In this document: positions 10,828 through 19,811 of the stretch, piece by piece
Layout of the letters: the number at the start of each line of letters is the position of its first letter
Position numbering within the stretch: position 1 is the stretch's first letter
DNA from: an uncultured Christensenella sp.
GTDB lineage: Bacteria; Bacillota; Clostridia; Christensenellales; UBA3700
Length of the DNA: 64,000 nucleotides
Direction of reading: 5' to 3'
NCBI GenBank assembly: GCA_910577845.1
Contig: CAJTNA010000003.1
Span: 62,001 to 126,000 of the forward strand
Notes under the pieces: generated by a model
What the model saw: only the letters and a program-made list of their open reading frames with translations
Databases searched by the model: none
What the model was told of the DNA's origin: nothing
Program-made: the position numbers and the translations under genes

Positions 10828-11442
10828 ATGTTTAAAATTACAGCAATTTTATTTTTGGTATTTAAGGCGATTTACAAAATCGTCTGTGCTGTTTTATACG
10901 TACTTGCTCACATTTTGGTATACTTTGGGCTTTGGATACCCGCTGTTTATATGATTATTGCTGGTATTTTAATGCTAACTGGCGGTCTAGATATTACTAC
11001 AATAAATATTAACAGCATTATTTTTTATATTGGTTTAGCACTCACCTTAATTGGTAGTCTAATAATTACAATTAGACATTTAATCATTAAGCCAATACGT
11101 CAAATGCTAGAAAGCGAACGTGCAAAGCGAGAACTTTGGGAACGTAAGGAAAATGAAAAAAAACAACGACTATATGAAAAAAAACCAATTAAATACTTTA
11201 AAAAGTATGAGGGAGGAATGCCACATAAAAGCCACCCTTACTATGACCCTAGCATTGATAGAAAAGGTTTTATACCACCAAAAGTATATCGTTCAAGTAA
11301 AAACCCTAGTATAATTATTCACGAATATTCAAACCATTTTAAAGTATTTCAAGAATATCCAAATGGTGACTATAAAATGATAGATGTTAAAGACAAGCCT
11401 CAAAATACTGAAAGGAATAGACGAAAAAAGAATTATAAGTAA
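10828..11442 (+). CDS. Small membrane protein with charged cytoplasmic tail, unknown function
   Basis: 204 residues, family not recognised. Residues 1-60 hold two hydrophobic stretches (about 5-28 and 30-52) and a third spans about 64-84, so three membrane segments are likely. Residues 90-140 are rich in Lys, Arg and Glu and may form a helix or coiled coil. The remainder is Tyr/Pro/Lys-rich and ends in a basic tail. The ribosome site is weak (AAGG about seven bases upstream of the ATG). It has its own promoter and is followed by 436 bp before the next gene, so it looks monocistronic. No catalytic residues can be pointed to. Confidence 0.7.
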   Translation: MFKITAILFLVFKAIYKIVCAVLYVLAHILVYFGLWIPAVYMIIAGILMLTGGLDITTININSIIFYIGLALTLIGSLIITIRHLIIKPIRQMLESERAKRELWERKENEKKQRLYEKKPIKYFKKYEGGMPHKSHPYYDPSIDRKGFIPPKVYRSSKNPSIIIHEYSNHFKVFQEYPNGDYKMIDVKDKPQNTERNRRKKNYK

Positions 11443-11878
11443 TTGTCTATAGTTTAATAATTAGAGCTTACCATCTAGCCACAATATTACATTGTGAGAA
11501 TCTAATAAACAACCCGTAAGAATATTTTGCTGTAACAAAACTTATTTTAATTGCGTTGACTTACTATTTAAACAAAAGCAGTAGTATTGTTTTAATTTTT
11601 AAGAGTTCATATTTAACTGAAAATGATTTAACTTTTACATTTTTTGCTTGTGCATATTTTAAGTTAATTGAGTTTAAAATAATTGTTGCAAATAAAAAAG
11701 TAATTTAAGTGATTGGAAACAATTTTCTACATTACGCAGATTTACAACTTTAAGTAAATCGTAGTATAAATAATTATACTAAGTATGTATTTATAAAGAG
11801 AATATATATTCAATAACCCCTTATAAATCAAGGTTAATTTGCAATTTATCAAATAAAATAAAAGGAGGTATAAAGGTT
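11443..11878 (+). other. Intergenic region with a possible promoter for the DUF1624 gene
   Basis: TTTACA (11741-11746) and TATAAA (11765-11770) with an 18-bp spacer could drive the next gene; the match is moderate. A strong AAAGGAGGT site (11861-11869) precedes the ATG at 11879. No terminator for the upstream gene stands out. Nothing else was seen in the 436 bp. Confidence 0.45.
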
Positions 11879-12736
11879 ATGAAAAATAATGCGAATACAA
11901 TAAAATCTACAAAACGTAGATTACCTCTTTTTAATTTACACACTAAAAAAGAACGAATTTGGGAACTTGATTTTATACGTGGCATATGCGTACTACTAAT
12001 GATTTGGGACCATTTTATGTTTGATATAGCCGACATATTTGGCAATGCTTGGGTAATGGCAAATCCTGCTCATAATGGAATTTTGGAATTTGCTGAAAAG
12101 TATGAAAGTGGAATGTTGAGAGAAATTTTCCACCCAATAATATTTGATTTATTCTTTTTATTATGCGGTATATCTTGCAACCTTTCAAACAACAATCTTA
12201 AGCGAGGTATGCAAGCTTTATCCTTAGCATTTATAATAACTGCAGTTACCTCTATGTTTGATATAACAATTAGGTTCGGCGTGTTACATATGCTTGCCTT
12301 TTCAATTTTGTTTTATCATATTATAAGCAAAGTATGTGTAAATGATAAACGACTTATTAGTATGGTTTGTTTAATTGCCTCTGTAGTTATAATTAATGTT
12401 GCCAATGTTTATTCCGCAAATCCACCAGACAAAATTGATACAGACCTAGCTTTTTTAGCAGATTATTTAGGTGGTGCATATTATGATTCTGCAGATTATT
12501 TTCCATTGTTGCCTAATATTGCATATGTCTTATTAGGTGCAAGCATAGGTGGACTAGTTTATCGTGAACGAAAAACTATTTTACCTTTCCTAGATAAATA
12601 TGGTTGGTATAAGCCAATAAACTTTTTTGGCACTAAAGCGTTACTAATTTACGTGATACACCAACCAATTATAATATTTATCTTATCACTAATTAGTTTT
12701 ATATTTATTACTCCCGGCAATTTTGTGTTTATTTAA
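11879..12736 (+). CDS. DUF1624 / heparan-alpha-glucosaminide N-acetyltransferase-like membrane protein
   Basis: 285 residues. After a basic, cytoplasmic first 27 residues comes the sequence RIWELDFIRGICVLLMIWDH, the signature of the DUF1624 (HGSNAT catalytic) family, in which an integral-membrane acyltransferase is thought to move an acyl group to an extracytoplasmic sugar or other acceptor. Further hydrophobic segments lie at about 85-120, 125-160, 165-180, 220-235 and 255-280, with H-Q-P near residue 261. The protein is shorter than HGSNAT but normal for the bacterial family. A strong AAAGGAGGT site fixes the start. The gene stands alone between its leader and a terminator. The acceptor is unknown; a link to wall or glycan acetylation is inference. 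Confidence 0.8.
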   Translation: MKNNANTIKSTKRRLPLFNLHTKKERIWELDFIRGICVLLMIWDHFMFDIADIFGNAWVMANPAHNGILEFAEKYESGMLREIFHPIIFDLFFLLCGISCNLSNNNLKRGMQALSLAFIITAVTSMFDITIRFGVLHMLAFSILFYHIISKVCVNDKRLISMVCLIASVVIINVANVYSANPPDKIDTDLAFLADYLGGAYYDSADYFPLLPNIAYVLLGASIGGLVYRERKTILPFLDKYGWYKPINFFGTKALLIYVIHQPIIIFILSLISFIFITPGNFVFI

Positions 12737-12780
12737 TTTAAAGTAGCAAGTTGAAAATTATTTTGATTGTATAAATTAGC

Positions 12781-12810
12781 AAAATGATTAGGTTTTCACC
12801 TAATCATTTT
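12781..12810. terminator. Bidirectional terminator between the DUF1624 gene and glgP
   Basis: A 12-bp perfect stem (12781-12792 with 12799-12810), a 6-nt loop, and T-rich sequence on the plus strand. It sits between two converging genes. Confidence 0.85.
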
Positions 12811-12836
12811 TGTTTTATTTCATATTATTTTTATCA

Positions 12837-15371
12837 TTATTTTTTTGTTGTTTTAGCCTTTGCTGTGTTGGCAGTTTTTGTAGTTGAAGCTGTCTTTGTA
12901 GCTGTAGTCTTAGCAGTTGTTGCCGTTTTAGTTGCAGATGGTTTTGCAGTTGTAGCTTTAGCCTTTTTAACTTTTACTGGTGTCAAAGTCCAAATTCTGT
13001 CAGCATACTCAATTATTGACCTATCTGATGAGAAGAATCCACTCTTAGCTACATTAACCAAAGACATTCTATTCCAACGTTCTTCATCACCATAAGCTTT
13101 ATCCAATGCATCTTGTGCATCAACATAGCTTTGGAAATCTGCAAGGCACATATAAGGGTCTCTAGTTGTTAAAATATGAGCAATCTCATTAAATTTAACG
13201 CCACCAATACCATCATTCAACATATCAATTACTCGCTTAATTCTGTAATTTTCGTTATAATATCTTGATGGTTGATATCCGTCTTTATACAATTTAGCAA
13301 CTTCATTTTCACGCAAACCGAAAATAAAGATATTTTCGTCACCTACATTTTCGTGAATCTCAACATTTGCTCCATCCATTGTACCCATTGTAACAGCACC
13401 ATTAATCATAAATTTCATATTACCAGTACCAGATGCCTCTTTACCGGCAATAGAGATTTGCTCACTAACATCTGATGCAGGCATTACGATTTCAGCCAAG
13501 CTTACACGATAGTTTTCCAAGAATACAACTTTGATTTTGCCATTAATATCTGGGTCGTTGTTAATTTGTTCACCTAACATACAAATCAAACGAATGATTG
13601 ATTTTGCTGTATAGTAGCTTGGAGCTGCTTTTGCACCAAATATAAAGGTACGTGGATGTATATCTAACTTAGGATTTTCCTTTAATCTAATATACAAATC
13701 AATAATATGCATACAATTTAACAATTGTCTTTTGTACTCGTGCAATCTCTTAACTTGTACATCAAAGATACTATCAACATTAACATCAATACCATTATTT
13801 TCTTTAATGTAAGTGGCAAGTCTTTCCTTATTTGCTCTTTTGATTTTAGCAAACTCACCAAGAACTTTTTTGTCTCCTTTAAACTTAATTAAATCGCTAA
13901 GCTTATTGCTATCTTTCAAAAAGTCATCACCAATTAAAGATACGATATATTTAGTTAGTAATGGATTTGACAAAGCTAGCCATCTTCTATAAGTAATACC
14001 ATTAGTTACATTTGTAAACTTTTTAGGTTGCATTTTAAAGTAATCATTAAATACATCTTGCTTTAACAAGTCACTATGCAAAGCACTAACACCATTTATT
14101 GTGTGAGAAGCTGACAAACACAAGTTAGCCATTCTTACTTGGCCATTTTGCAAAATTGCATTATTTGCGACTTTATTCCAATCATTAGGATAGAAATCCC
14201 ATAAATCTGCACAAAATCTTTTATTAATTTCAGCAACGATTTGGTGAATACGTGGTAAAAGCATTGCAAACAAGCTTTCTGGCCATTTTTCAAGAGCTTC
14301 TGCCATAACTGTATGGTTAGTATAACTCATTGTTCCGCAAACTATTTTCCAAGCATCGTCCCAGCTATAGCCATAAGTATCAAGCAATAGCCTCATAAGC
14401 TCTGGAATACACAAAGTTGGATGTGTATCATTGATATGGATAGAAACTTTATCAGCAAAGTTATCTAAAGTGCCATAATCGTTTAAATGTTTTTTGATAA
14501 TTGATTGAATTGATGCAGAAACAAAGAAATATTGTTGTTTTAATCTTAGTGATTTACCCTCAATATGGTCATCAGCTGGATATAATACTTTGCTTATAGA
14601 TTCCGCAAGTGATTTATTGTACAAAGCTTTGATATAATCACCTCTTGAGAAAGCTTGCATATCAAAATCCATAGATGCTTTAGCATCCCACAATCTCAAT
14701 GTGTTTACAGCATCTGTATGATAACCACTGACATTCATATCATAAGGGATGGCAAGTACTGTATCTGCATTTTTTAGCTCTACTACCATTTTGTTATCGT
14801 GCCAATGTTGTACAACTTCGCCACCAAAAGTAACAGGGAAAATATCATCTTCACGAGGTGCAAGCCATACAGCACCATCTTTTAGCCACTCGTCTGGCAA
14901 TTCCATTTGCCAACCATCAGCCATTTTTTGCTTAAAAATACCAAACTCGTATTTGATAGAAAATCCGCTTGCTGGATAACTTAAATTTGTAAGTGATTCC
15001 ATATAAGCAGCGGCAAGTCTACCTAAACCACCATTACCAAGGCCAGCATCTGGCTCAATTTCACACAAATCGTCAACAGTGCAACCATATTTTTTACAAG
15101 CATCATTTACCATATCAGTTATACCAAGGTTGAACAAATGGTTTTTTAATGATTTGCCTAGCAAAAACTCCATTGACATATAATAAACGTGTTTAGCTTT
15201 TTGTTCTGCACAAGCCTTTTTAAAAGCAAGTCTTTTTTCTGTCAAAATGTCTTTAACTGCACTTGCAATAATCTTGTAAAGTTGATTGCGGTTACAATCT
15301 TCAATTTTTCTACCAAACATAATGGTAGCCAAACTTTCAATTTTTTTACCAAATTCTTCTGTTGTTATCAT
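12837..15371 (-). CDS. glgP: Glycogen phosphorylase with a Lys/Ala/Thr-rich C-terminal tail
   Basis: 844 residues. Releases glucose-1-phosphate from the ends of glycogen in the cytoplasm, using pyridoxal phosphate. Diagnostic stretches include YYMSMEFLLGKSL near residue 65, EPDAGLGNGGLGRLAAAYME near 105-125, VQVKRLHEYKRQLLN near 545, and EASGTGNMKF near 645-655 with the PLP lysine. The catalytic domain ends at about residue 798. The last 45 residues are an unusual K/A/T/S-rich repeat tail absent from typical GlgP. The ribosome site AAGGAG precedes the ATG. It lies 279 bp downstream of glgA with a hairpin between them, so it may be read partly from the glg promoter and partly on its own. Function is secure; the role of the tail is unknown. 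Confidence 0.97.
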   Translation of the reverse strand: MITTEEFGKKIESLATIMFGRKIEDCNRNQLYKIIASAVKDILTEKRLAFKKACAEQKAKHVYYMSMEFLLGKSLKNHLFNLGITDMVNDACKKYGCTVDDLCEIEPDAGLGNGGLGRLAAAYMESLTNLSYPASGFSIKYEFGIFKQKMADGWQMELPDEWLKDGAVWLAPREDDIFPVTFGGEVVQHWHDNKMVVELKNADTVLAIPYDMNVSGYHTDAVNTLRLWDAKASMDFDMQAFSRGDYIKALYNKSLAESISKVLYPADDHIEGKSLRLKQQYFFVSASIQSIIKKHLNDYGTLDNFADKVSIHINDTHPTLCIPELMRLLLDTYGYSWDDAWKIVCGTMSYTNHTVMAEALEKWPESLFAMLLPRIHQIVAEINKRFCADLWDFYPNDWNKVANNAILQNGQVRMANLCLSASHTINGVSALHSDLLKQDVFNDYFKMQPKKFTNVTNGITYRRWLALSNPLLTKYIVSLIGDDFLKDSNKLSDLIKFKGDKKVLGEFAKIKRANKERLATYIKENNGIDVNVDSIFDVQVKRLHEYKRQLLNCMHIIDLYIRLKENPKLDIHPRTFIFGAKAAPSYYTAKSIIRLICMLGEQINNDPDINGKIKVVFLENYRVSLAEIVMPASDVSEQISIAGKEASGTGNMKFMINGAVTMGTMDGANVEIHENVGDENIFIFGLRENEVAKLYKDGYQPSRYYNENYRIKRVIDMLNDGIGGVKFNEIAHILTTRDPYMCLADFQSYVDAQDALDKAYGDEERWNRMSLVNVAKSGFFSSDRSIIEYADRIWTLTPVKVKKAKATTAKPSATKTATTAKTTATKTASTTKTANTAKAKTTKK

Positions 15372-15558
15372 ATTACTCCTTAAAAATCGCAGAAAAAACT
15401 ATCAGACTTTCATACGATTTAAAAAATTATTAACAAATTAATTTTGGCATTCTTAATTATTAGAAATAAGCTTTGCCAAAGTATATTAAATATGGATAAT
15501 TCTTAAACGAATTAGCATATATCTTTTTTTATTATATGACAAATTTAAATAATAAGCA

Positions 15559-15603
15559 ACTAAAAAGCAATGTAAAAATATTTTTTTACAATTGCCTTTT
15601 AGT
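15559..15603 (-). terminator. Imperfect hairpin between glgA and glgP (terminator or attenuator)
   Basis: Arms 15559-15578 and 15583-15603 pair over about 19 bp with one mismatch and one bulge; the minus-strand exit side is T-rich. It lies just after the glgA stop and may reduce read-through into glgP. Confidence 0.55.
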
Positions 15604-15650
15604 ATTTAATTTTCCAAACAGCGGATAATTTACAATTGCTTATAATTTAA

Positions 15651-17459
15651 TTAAAGCCTATCATACAATTCCAAATACTTGCTTGCAGATGCTTTCCAAG
15701 AGAAATCGCAAGACATTGCATTGGCAATAATTGAGTACCATTCTCTCTTGTTATGGTAAGTACCAATTGCTCTATAAATAGCATCACACATATCGTCTGC
15801 GTTAAAGCTGTAAAAGGTAAATCCATTACCAGTAAGTTCTTGAGGATTAAAACCAATAACTGTATCGTTCAAACCACCAGTACGTCTTACAATAGGAATA
15901 GTACCATATCTCATAGCAATCATTTGACTTAAGCCACAAGGCTCAAACTTAGATGGCATTAGGAACATATCACTACCAGCATAAATCTTGTTCGCAATAT
16001 CTGTTGAGAAATTTATTATTACCTTAAGTTTGCCATAATATCTGCCTTCAAGTTCTTGCAATTTACTCTCATACTTCCAATCGCCTTTACCAAGAATGAT
16101 AATTTGCAAATCACTTTGCATTAATTGGTCAATTCTAGCAACAAGCAAATCAACACCTTTTTGTTCAGTCAATCTTGTAACCATACCAATAAGTGGTGTA
16201 TTGCTGTTAAAGTTCATATCAAACATCTTCAAAAGCTCTTGCTTATTAACTTGTTTATCCTCAATAGTAGTAAAATCAAAATTCTTAAACAATGCCTTAT
16301 CTGTTGCAGGATTGTACAAATCAGTATCAATACCATTTACAATACCGCTTAACTTATAACCCCTTTGTCTTAAGATATTATCAAGTCCATATGCATAATA
16401 TCTATCCATAATCTCATTTGCATAAGATGGAGATACTGTTGTAACGCTATTACTTGCCTCAATCGCACCTTTCATAAAGTTAGTACATTTTGCATATTTA
16501 ACTAGACTATGTCTATCCTCTGGCAATCCCAAAATATCAGTAATCAAATCTTCACCATATTTGCCTTGGAATTCAATATTATGAATAGTAAATACAGTTT
16601 TTATATTTTGATATTCTGGAATACCTCTGTAGAAACAATCCAAGAATACTGGTGCTAAAGCTGTGTGCCAGTCGTTAGCGTGAATAACATCTGGATAAAA
16701 ATCAATTAATCTCAATGCTTCTAAGCACGCTTTTGAGAAGAAAGCAAATCTCTCTGCATCATCAAAATGACCATAAATACCATTACGTTTAAAATAATAT
16801 TCGTTATCCACAAAATAATAAGTCACACCATTGTAGTTATATGAGAATAAACCGCAATATTGATAACGCCAAGCAAGTGTTACATACACACTGCCAATAT
16901 ATCTCATAGCGTTTTTAAAGTCTTGAGGTATATCCATATACAATGGTAAAATCACCCTTGCATCTGCCCCAAGTGCATTTAGAGTTGCTGGCAATGCCCC
17001 CGCAACGTCACCCAAACCACCAGTTCTAATAAATGGTGCAGACTCACCAGCTAAAAACAAAATCTTTTTCTTTGGAGTAGCCTCAACCTTTTCTGCCTTT
17101 ACAACTTTCTCTGTTTTTTTAGTTTTAGCAACTTGCTCATTCTTGGTTGTCTTTTCTGTTTTAGCAACCTTTTCAGTCTTAACTGCTTTTTCTTCTTTTA
17201 CAGCCATTTCAGTTGTAGCCACATCAGCTTTTGCTACCTTTGGCTTACTTTCACTAACTTTAGTTTTAGGCTTAGCCTCTGCATCCACCTTAACTGCAGT
17301 AGTTTTTGCCTTAGGTTTTGTATCAAGCTTTGCTTTTACCTCAACGTTTGCTGACTCTGTAGTAGCTTTTGTTGCCTTTGGCTTAGTTTCAACTTTTATT
17401 TCCTCTGCCATTTTAGTTTCATTTTTACCTTTTGAAGTAGTTTTATTTTGAGTACCCAT
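15651..17459 (-). CDS. glgA: Glycogen synthase with a 131-residue Lys/Ala/Thr/Glu-rich N-terminal extension
   Basis: 602 residues, against about 480 for usual GlgA. Adds glucose from ADP-glucose to the glycogen chain in the cytoplasm (GT5). The enzyme proper starts at about residue 132 (KILFLAGESAPF), with the ADP-glucose loop RTGGLGDVAGALP at 145-157; later come HANDWHTALAPVF, TIHNIEFQGKYG, GIDTDLYNPATD and PSKFEPCGLSQM. Residues 1-131 are a low-complexity run of K, A, T, V and E with no predicted fold. The ATG at 17459 has an AAGGGGG site upstream, so the extension is probably translated; an internal ATG at 17411 has only a poorer site. It is fourth in the glgB-C-D-A operon, 20 bp after glgD. 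Confidence 0.96.
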   Translation of the reverse strand: MGTQNKTTSKGKNETKMAEEIKVETKPKATKATTESANVEVKAKLDTKPKAKTTAVKVDAEAKPKTKVSESKPKVAKADVATTEMAVKEEKAVKTEKVAKTEKTTKNEQVAKTKKTEKVVKAEKVEATPKKKILFLAGESAPFIRTGGLGDVAGALPATLNALGADARVILPLYMDIPQDFKNAMRYIGSVYVTLAWRYQYCGLFSYNYNGVTYYFVDNEYYFKRNGIYGHFDDAERFAFFSKACLEALRLIDFYPDVIHANDWHTALAPVFLDCFYRGIPEYQNIKTVFTIHNIEFQGKYGEDLITDILGLPEDRHSLVKYAKCTNFMKGAIEASNSVTTVSPSYANEIMDRYYAYGLDNILRQRGYKLSGIVNGIDTDLYNPATDKALFKNFDFTTIEDKQVNKQELLKMFDMNFNSNTPLIGMVTRLTEQKGVDLLVARIDQLMQSDLQIIILGKGDWKYESKLQELEGRYYGKLKVIINFSTDIANKIYAGSDMFLMPSKFEPCGLSQMIAMRYGTIPIVRRTGGLNDTVIGFNPQELTGNGFTFYSFNADDMCDAIYRAIGTYHNKREWYSIIANAMSCDFSWKASASKYLELYDRL

Positions 17460-17479
17460 TTACTCGCCCCCTTTACAAA

Positions 17480-18598
17480 TTAAACTGTCTTTCCCTTTGC
17501 GATAACAACTGGATATGTGTCATAACCAGCAATACGCCTATCCTCAGTTATAACTACATTTTTATCTGTGATAGTATAACTTAACTCTGCATTTTTTTGT
17601 ATTATGCCGTGTTCCATAACAATACTATTACGTATTACAGCACCTTCCTCAACCACTACACCACGGAATAGAATACTATTTTCCACTGTGCCATTGATAT
17701 CACATCCATCAGCAATCAAGCTGTTTTTAACAGTAGATTTTTCCCTATAAATGGTTGGAACACTATCCTTTGTTTTAGTATAAATTTTACCTGCACGATA
17801 GAATAAGTCGTTTCTAACTTTGCTATCTAGCATTTTCATATTTTCACCATAGTAAGATTGAATATCGTCAATAATTGCAGAGTATCCACTATGTAAATAT
17901 GCAAAGATTTTAAGTTTATCAAGATTTTGTTGTAGTGTATGACGCTCAAAATTCATATGACCTTGCTCATACCCAATTTGTATCATATTTACAAGAAAAT
18001 CTTTTTTCATTAAATAAATGTTCAAAGAAATCTGTGATGTTTCGTCTGACTTAGAATTCTTAATAAGCATTTCCTTAACAAAATTATCTTTATCACATTC
18101 CACAATAACTCTTGTACAATTGTTTGGTTTTGCCATATGTGTAACCATTGTAATATCTGCACCAGACTTGATATGAGCATTATAAACTTCCTCATAGTCA
18201 ATATTTGCTGCAATATTACTATTAGTTAAAACAATATAATCCTCTTTTGCATTTGTAATATAATCAAGAATACCATACAAAGCTTCTATCTTACCTCTGT
18301 AAACATTTCTGCTTATGTTAGAAACATATGGAGGAAATACGGCGATACCACTATTTTTTCTATTCAAGTCCCAGTCACGACCCATTCGGATATGGTCCAT
18401 AAGCGAACTATAATTTGATTTAGTTACAATACCAATAGTAGTAATGTTGCTGTTGACAAGATTAGATAATGTAAAGTCAATCACTCTGTATCTGCCACAG
18501 AAAGGCAAGGACGCAGTTGTTCTGTGAATTGTTAATTCGTTTAACTTTGCTTCTGCATTATCACTTGCAAATACTACACTCATAATGTTATTATTCAT
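17480..18598 (-). CDS. glgD: Glucose-1-phosphate adenylyltransferase, regulatory subunit GlgD
   Basis: 372 residues. Firmicute GlgD pairs with GlgC to form the heteromeric ADP-glucose pyrophosphorylase. The N-terminal nucleotidyltransferase fold is visible (LPFCGRYRVIDFTLSN near residue 30) but the catalytic G-G-x-G-T-R-L loop found in GlgC is missing, as expected for the regulatory subunit. The C-terminal third is a left-handed beta-helix (IADGCDINGTVENSILFRGV and following). The start overlaps the glgC stop by four bases (ATGA), a sign of translational coupling, and GGAGGTGAAGT lies before it. Second-subunit status is established for the family; activity of this copy is inferred. Confidence 0.95.
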   Translation of the reverse strand: MNNNIMSVVFASDNAEAKLNELTIHRTTASLPFCGRYRVIDFTLSNLVNSNITTIGIVTKSNYSSLMDHIRMGRDWDLNRKNSGIAVFPPYVSNISRNVYRGKIEALYGILDYITNAKEDYIVLTNSNIAANIDYEEVYNAHIKSGADITMVTHMAKPNNCTRVIVECDKDNFVKEMLIKNSKSDETSQISLNIYLMKKDFLVNMIQIGYEQGHMNFERHTLQQNLDKLKIFAYLHSGYSAIIDDIQSYYGENMKMLDSKVRNDLFYRAGKIYTKTKDSVPTIYREKSTVKNSLIADGCDINGTVENSILFRGVVVEEGAVIRNSIVMEHGIIQKNAELSYTITDKNVVITEDRRIAGYDTYPVVIAKGKTV

Positions 18599-19800
18599 AC
18601 TTCACCTCCGTCAATCATTGCATTAACTGGCACTTTTGAATCTGGTTGAACAATAGCGTTAGGACCTACCACTGTAATCTGCCATTCCCCAGCAACTGGA
18701 GCTGACTGAAACTCTCCAACCACAGCACCGCTACCAATAATAGCATCTGCACCAATTATTGAATATTTAACCACAGCATTATCTTGAATTATAACACCTG
18801 GCATAATAGTGCAACCCTCAACAATTGCATTTTCGCCAATTACTACAGATGGTGAAATAATAGAGTTTGTAACAGACCCAGAGATTGAGCAACCCTCTGT
18901 AATCAAGCTGTTTTTAATAACAGCACGTTCACCAGTGAAATGAGGTGGTTCAGCTGTTGACCTAGCATAAATTTTCCACTTATCATCATTTAAAACTAAG
19001 CCACTCTTTGTATTTAGCAAATCCATATTTGCTTCCCAAAGGCTTGAGATTGTTCCAACATCTTTCCAATATCCCTTAAACTCATAAGCGAATAATCTTT
19101 CACCTGCATTTAACATATTTGGAATGATATTTTTACCAAAATCATTTTCAGATTTTTTATCATTCTCATCCTCAACCAAATACTTTTTAAGTTTTTCCCA
19201 AGTAAAGATATAAATACCCATAGAAGCATTAGTACTCTTTGGCTTTTTAGGTTTTTCCTCAAACTCATAAACACTGCCGTCTGGGTTGGTATTCATAATA
19301 CCAAACCTTGACGCTTCTTCCTTAGGCACATCAATAACAGCAATTGTACAATCAGCATTGCGTTTCTTATGTGCAACTAACATTTCGGAATAATCCATTT
19401 TGTAAATATGGTCACCAGATAGAATTAATACATATTCTGGCATAAATTTATCAATAAATGCAATATTTTGATAAATTGCATTTGCAGTACCTTTATACCA
19501 CTCACCGGACTTGCCTCTCATATAAGGTGGTAAAACATAAACACCACCATTCAATCTGTCCAAATCCCAAGGTTGTCCGTTACCAATATATTGGTTCAAA
19601 TCAAAAGGTTGATATTGAGTCAACACTCCAATGGTATCAATACCCGAATTTATACAGTTAGATAGCGGAAAATCTATAATTCTATATTTACCGCCAAAAG
19701 GCACAGCTGGTTTTGCAGTATCCTTTGTCAAAACACCTAGTCTAGTACCTTGACCACCTGCAAGTAACATTGCAACACATTCCTTATTATTGTGTAACAT
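18595..19800 (-). CDS. glgC: Glucose-1-phosphate adenylyltransferase, catalytic subunit
   Basis: 401 residues. Makes ADP-glucose from ATP and glucose-1-phosphate, the committed step of glycogen synthesis. The catalytic loop LLAGGQGTRLGVLTKDTAKP is at residues 12-31, followed by FGGKYRIIDFPLSNCINSGI. Further marks are the G-D-H-I-Y motif near 130-135, FEEKPKKPKS near 180 and YWKDVGTISSLWEAN near 245. The C-terminal beta-helix starts near residue 290. AGGAGGGGG precedes the start, and glgB ends 11 bp upstream. The stop codon overlaps the glgD start. Confidence 0.97.
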   Translation of the reverse strand: MLHNNKECVAMLLAGGQGTRLGVLTKDTAKPAVPFGGKYRIIDFPLSNCINSGIDTIGVLTQYQPFDLNQYIGNGQPWDLDRLNGGVYVLPPYMRGKSGEWYKGTANAIYQNIAFIDKFMPEYVLILSGDHIYKMDYSEMLVAHKKRNADCTIAVIDVPKEEASRFGIMNTNPDGSVYEFEEKPKKPKSTNASMGIYIFTWEKLKKYLVEDENDKKSENDFGKNIIPNMLNAGERLFAYEFKGYWKDVGTISSLWEANMDLLNTKSGLVLNDDKWKIYARSTAEPPHFTGERAVIKNSLITEGCSISGSVTNSIISPSVVIGENAIVEGCTIMPGVIIQDNAVVKYSIIGADAIIGSGAVVGEFQSAPVAGEWQITVVGPNAIVQPDSKVPVNAMIDGGEV

Positions 19801-19811
19801 TAAACCCCCTC

